DNA of 64,000 bases, taken from positions 186,001-250,000 of the forward strand of contig JAIQFC010000002.1 of the NCBI GenBank assembly GCA_020073465.1, given 5' to 3'. How positions within the stretch are numbered: position 1 is the stretch's first letter; each line of letters opens with the position of its first letter. Position numbers and translations under genes: made by a program. Under the pieces are notes generated by a model that was not told where the DNA came from, ran no database searches, and saw only the letters and a list, made by a program, of their open reading frames with translations. Positions 61,219-64,000 of this stretch are shown one piece after another. Source of the DNA: Terriglobia bacterium (lineage in GTDB: Bacteria > Acidobacteriota > Terriglobia > Terriglobales > Acidobacteriaceae).

Positions 61219-64000
61219 CTACACTTTCCTCTGCCCGTTCCAGTCGTGGTCTTTGTTCTGCGGAGCGTGGTTCATGGCATCGACCAGGATTCGGCGCAGC
61301 CGGTAGCGGCTTTCCAGGTCGGTGTTGACGATTTCGAAACCCACTTCGTTGACGCGTGCCCGGCGCAACAGCACGTGGGCCCGAATCTTCGACCGCATGC
61401 CCATCGCAATCTCCAGGTCGGCTTCGCTGCCAATGCGCAGGTTATCTTCCTTCGTGCCCATGCCGCCGCCCAGGCTCAATTCGCGAATCAGAATCCTTGA
61501 TTTGCCCCACGAGCTGCCAATCGTGGCCGGCACTGTCTTCGAAAGCACCATGCGCTCGTAGCGGCGCTGCCGCACCCACGGACACGCGGGAGCCATATCC
61601 AGCGGCGCGATGGCCAGTTCCGCCGGCTCCAGGCCGCTGTCGGAAAGAATCTGCGAACTGTAACGGGGATCGGTCTTCGACAACGCCTGTGCCGCCGCAA
61701 TGCGCAATTCGCGATGGTGCAGCCAGCCAAATGTCTTCTTCGTCTCCAGAATGTCGCGCAAGGTTGACACCGATTCTAGGTCTCTTAAACGCCCCAGCGA
61801 TTCGATGGCTTTGAGTTGCACGAAGGGCGACCGTGAGGCCGACTCGCCGGGCCGCGCCATCGCGATCAGCGGCGCACCTGCGGTTAAATCGCCGCTCATG
61901 CCGATCTCATCGACTGCCTCGGGCAAGACCACAGAATCCAAAACCTCGGCCAGTTCCAGCAGCGTGCGCCCACGATCCGCCGCGGCCCCGTAGGCGATCT
62001 GCCGGACGGCAATGTCGTGGTAGAAGCGGTTCCACTCCGGCAAGCGTGCAGGCAGAAGCTCCAGCAGCGTGCCCACGTCCAGCCGACTCATCAGCCCGAC
62101 CACCGCGGAAGCCTGACGCGGCTGCCCCGTGCGCAGAATCTCACGCAACTGCGTCAATGCGGCTGACCCCAACTCCTTGACCAGTTCGATCATGCGGTCG
62201 CATTCATCGCGCCGCATGCAGCGGAAGAAGCGGTCGGCCAGATGTTCTGCCCCGGCCAGGCAGGTCCGCCGCAGTACGCCCAGCAATTCCGCTGGCACCG
62301 GTTCACACCGTAAAGCTTCTTCGATAAACTCGGGAAGGCGGTTCTCAACGCCCACGCGCGGCCTCAAATCGTTTACCAGCACAGGACGGTGTTTACCCAC
62401 CGTCTCCATGCCCGCGCACACTTCGTTCACCGCTGCATAATTCTTAGAGGCGCTCGCCTCCTGGCTGAGCCTCACAAACGCGGCACTCAGCAGGCTCTGC
62501 AGCTCGGGATCTTTTTCCACGCTCAACTGCTCGCTCAGCTTACGCAGGGCGCCACCCATCGAAGGTCCACCCAGGCGCGAATACAGATCCGCCAGTTGGC
62601 TCAAGCCAATCGCAGTCTTGCGGCGTGGCTCGATATCCCGGGCTCCCAGGCAGCCGTAATAGTTGTCGAGGATTTCCGCGGCCGACTGTTTGTCGTCGCG
62701 GTCGAGCAATACTTCCACGAACTGCCGCACGTTCCGCGGAGGAACACACGGAGCCTCATGCGACATCAAAACGCTTTTCTTGCCCGACTCCGGAACCTCT
62801 GCCCAGAACATGCGGTCCAGGATGTCGGCGTGCGACTCCACCAGGATCCCGGCCTTGCTCATCTTGTCTTCCTGCAGCTTCAGGATCCCGCGCAACGAGT
62901 CCATCTGACGGCTCATGTGCTCCATCATCTGGTGGACAGCGTTGACCTTCACCTCACCCTTCTGGTAACGCTCCAGGGCGAAGCGGATCGCCATGTGTTC
63001 CGCTGCCTTCATCAGCAGCGGAGTGTCTTCCTGCTGCGCATTCGCCTGCGCCGCCAGGCTTCCCAGGAGTTGCTGCAGATTCAGCCGGGTGTTGGGATCG
63101 ACCTCGCTGATTTCTTTCTGTAACTCATCGGTCGCAGACTGCGGATCGGTCTGCACCTGTCCGAATCGTGTCAGCAGTCGGATGGCTTGAATCACTTCCG
63201 CTTCCTGGAGCGGGACGACTCCCCCAGTCCAGGCGGGTGCAGTGCCAGTTCCCGTCCCCGTCCCTGTGCCAGTCCCGGTTCCCGTTCCCGAACCACCCTT
63301 GCCACCGCCGCGGTAATTCGGCACGCTCCCCAACGGCACCATGGGCACTCCACCGGGAGCAGCCTGCCCGCTGCCCGAGTTTGCTCCCTCGGCTGCGGCA
63401 ATCAACTGCAAGAGTTTCTGCGGATCATTCAACCACTGCTTGAACTCGGGCCCCAGCGTCTGCGCGGCGATCTGTGCCGCCACACTGACATCCCCGGTCA
63501 GCGGATCAGCTGCGACAAACTTCACCTCGTTGATTTTAATCGTGCCGTTCTTGCTCGCGTTCAGCGCCTCTTTGATCTGCTTGGCGACATCCTGGGCCTT
63601 CGATCCGGCCAGCGTAAATGCGCGCACCAGGCGCGTGAAATCTTCGACGGTAACGTCTTTGGAAAAATGCAGGCTGGCCAGACCGGCAGCGGTCAGAAGT
63701 TGCGCGAAGCTGCGTTCTGCTTGCCCGGTTTCGAGCGGAATCCCGTCGAGCAGCAGCTTGTTGTCGGAGACGCCCAGCAGGAACCCGGCGTCACCCGCCG
63801 TCGGCAGGCCTTGCTGGAGTTCATTCCACGCGACCTCAAACTGCGCTTCGGTGCGCTTGTGCTCAAAGCCGTACATCCGCGTGTACTTAATGAGGATGTT
63901 CAGGCTGTGCACGAAGGCGCGTGCGGAGGCTGCCCGGTTCTCCTGAGATGTGTTGATGTTGGCGATAAAAAACTCCTGTGCCCGCAGCTCTTCTGAGCTA
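61219..64000 (-). CDS. Large HEAT-like/PilZ-domain protein, start outside the window
   Basis: About 926 codons are visible; the frame stays open past the right edge (residues SSEELRAQEFFIANINTSQE precede the GTG at 63912), so the true start is outside. Parts: an N-terminal helical region, a Gly/Thr dipeptide run (GTGTGTGTGTG) in a linker at about 63250, long helical HEAT-like repeats (for example AAALTQLREILRTGQPRQ-type), and a C-terminal PilZ domain with RQRRYERM and IRELSLGGG, the RxxxR and (D/N)xSxxG c-di-GMP motif in part. It may link c-di-GMP to a membrane or motility complex. Exact function unknown. Confidence 0.8.
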   Translation of the reverse strand, partial: SSEELRAQEFFIANINTSQENRAASARAFVHSLNILIKYTRMYGFEHKRTEAQFEVAWNELQQGLPTAGDAGFLLGVSDNKLLLDGIPLETGQAERSFAQLLTAAGLASLHFSKDVTVEDFTRLVRAFTLAGSKAQDVAKQIKEALNASKNGTIKINEVKFVAADPLTGDVSVAAQIAAQTLGPEFKQWLNDPQKLLQLIAAAEGANSGSGQAAPGGVPMVPLGSVPNYRGGGKGGSGTGTGTGTGTGTGTGTAPAWTGGVVPLQEAEVIQAIRLLTRFGQVQTDPQSATDELQKEISEVDPNTRLNLQQLLGSLAAQANAQQEDTPLLMKAAEHMAIRFALERYQKGEVKVNAVHQMMEHMSRQMDSLRGILKLQEDKMSKAGILVESHADILDRMFWAEVPESGKKSVLMSHEAPCVPPRNVRQFVEVLLDRDDKQSAAEILDNYYGCLGARDIEPRRKTAIGLSQLADLYSRLGGPSMGGALRKLSEQLSVEKDPELQSLLSAAFVRLSQEASASKNYAAVNEVCAGMETVGKHRPVLVNDLRPRVGVENRLPEFIEEALRCEPVPAELLGVLRRTCLAGAEHLADRFFRCMRRDECDRMIELVKELGSAALTQLREILRTGQPRQASAVVGLMSRLDVGTLLELLPARLPEWNRFYHDIAVRQIAYGAAADRGRTLLELAEVLDSVVLPEAVDEIGMSGDLTAGAPLIAMARPGESASRSPFVQLKAIESLGRLRDLESVSTLRDILETKKTFGWLHHRELRIAAAQALSKTDPRYSSQILSDSGLEPAELAIAPLDMAPACPWVRQRRYERMVLSKTVPATIGSSWGKSRILIRELSLGGGMGTKEDNLRIGSEADLEIAMGMRSKIRAHVLLRRARVNEVGFEIVNTDLESRYRLRRILVDAMNHAPQNKDHDWNGQRKV

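Noticed and set aside
63912-63914. GTG at 63912 as the true start of the HEAT/PilZ gene
   Set aside because: The frame is open with sensible helical residues to the window edge and no ribosome binding site lies before the GTG; treated as internal.

Overview
The window reads as a chromosomal segment of a Gram-negative, GC-rich Acidobacteriota-like bacterium (Koribacter/Terriglobia style). The reasons are: multihaem cytochromes with NHL-propeller partners and an outer-membrane barrel, VWFA-type and HEAT-PilZ proteins of acidobacterial flavour, bacillithiol synthesis (bshC) in a didermic cell, a nuo operon without its Fe-S subunits, and many hairpin-forming intergenic repeats. No transposase, phage gene, CRISPR array, rRNA or ordinary tRNA was seen. 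The only RNA gene found is tmRNA.

Layout. 1-748 is the start of resB (cytochrome c maturation), reading off the left edge. Divergent from it, 1144-10881 is a seven-gene cassette: 16-haem cytochrome, NHL propeller, tetrahaem cytochrome, PpiC/SurA-like chaperone, 612-aa outer-membrane barrel, second NHL propeller, and a cytochrome with 11 CXXCH sites plus one CX3CH. It looks like an electron conduit across the outer membrane. A perfect CRP/FNR-type palindrome lies between resB and the cassette. 10983-13909 (minus) holds secreted, VWFA and twin TPR proteins. 15188-17730 is an oxidative-stress island: PerR/Fur, 2Fe-2S ferredoxin and Dps-like ferritin, facing an OxyR whose Cys199/Cys208 are at the E. 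coli positions. 18298-24591 is an ammonium module: porin, two tiny membrane proteins, Amt, TPR anchor, tiny membrane protein, DD-type CPA2 antiporter, and PII (GlnK) with Tyr51. tmRNA follows at 24681-25049.

25203-38588 is mixed housekeeping: GNAT, BshC, an orphan nuclease-like gene, LysE exporter, HAD hydrolase, GDPD and GlpD (glycerophosphodiester to DHAP), MazG, a GNAT plus MenC/NSAR-type enolase pair, and a PP2C phosphatase. 38807-43869 carries a cysteine-free Rrf2 regulator, a sulfonate/nitrate-type ABC importer and a porin. LysS follows, then a small ribbon-helix-helix gene that appears to carry its own three-site operator.

48359-58892 is a respiratory complex I operon (nuoA, an unknown gene, nuoC, D, H, J, K, L, M, N). 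59033-61143 is an F0 cluster (atpZ-like, atpI, atpB, atpE) closed by a good terminator. Every nuo subunit that would bind Fe-S (B, E, F, G, I) is missing here. The gaps between these respiratory genes carry imperfect inverted arrays whose arms are tandem heptamers. The right edge holds most of a large HEAT-like/PilZ protein on the minus strand whose start lies outside the window.

Most long ORFs antisense to or out of frame with the listed genes were judged to be shadows of GC-rich coding sequence.
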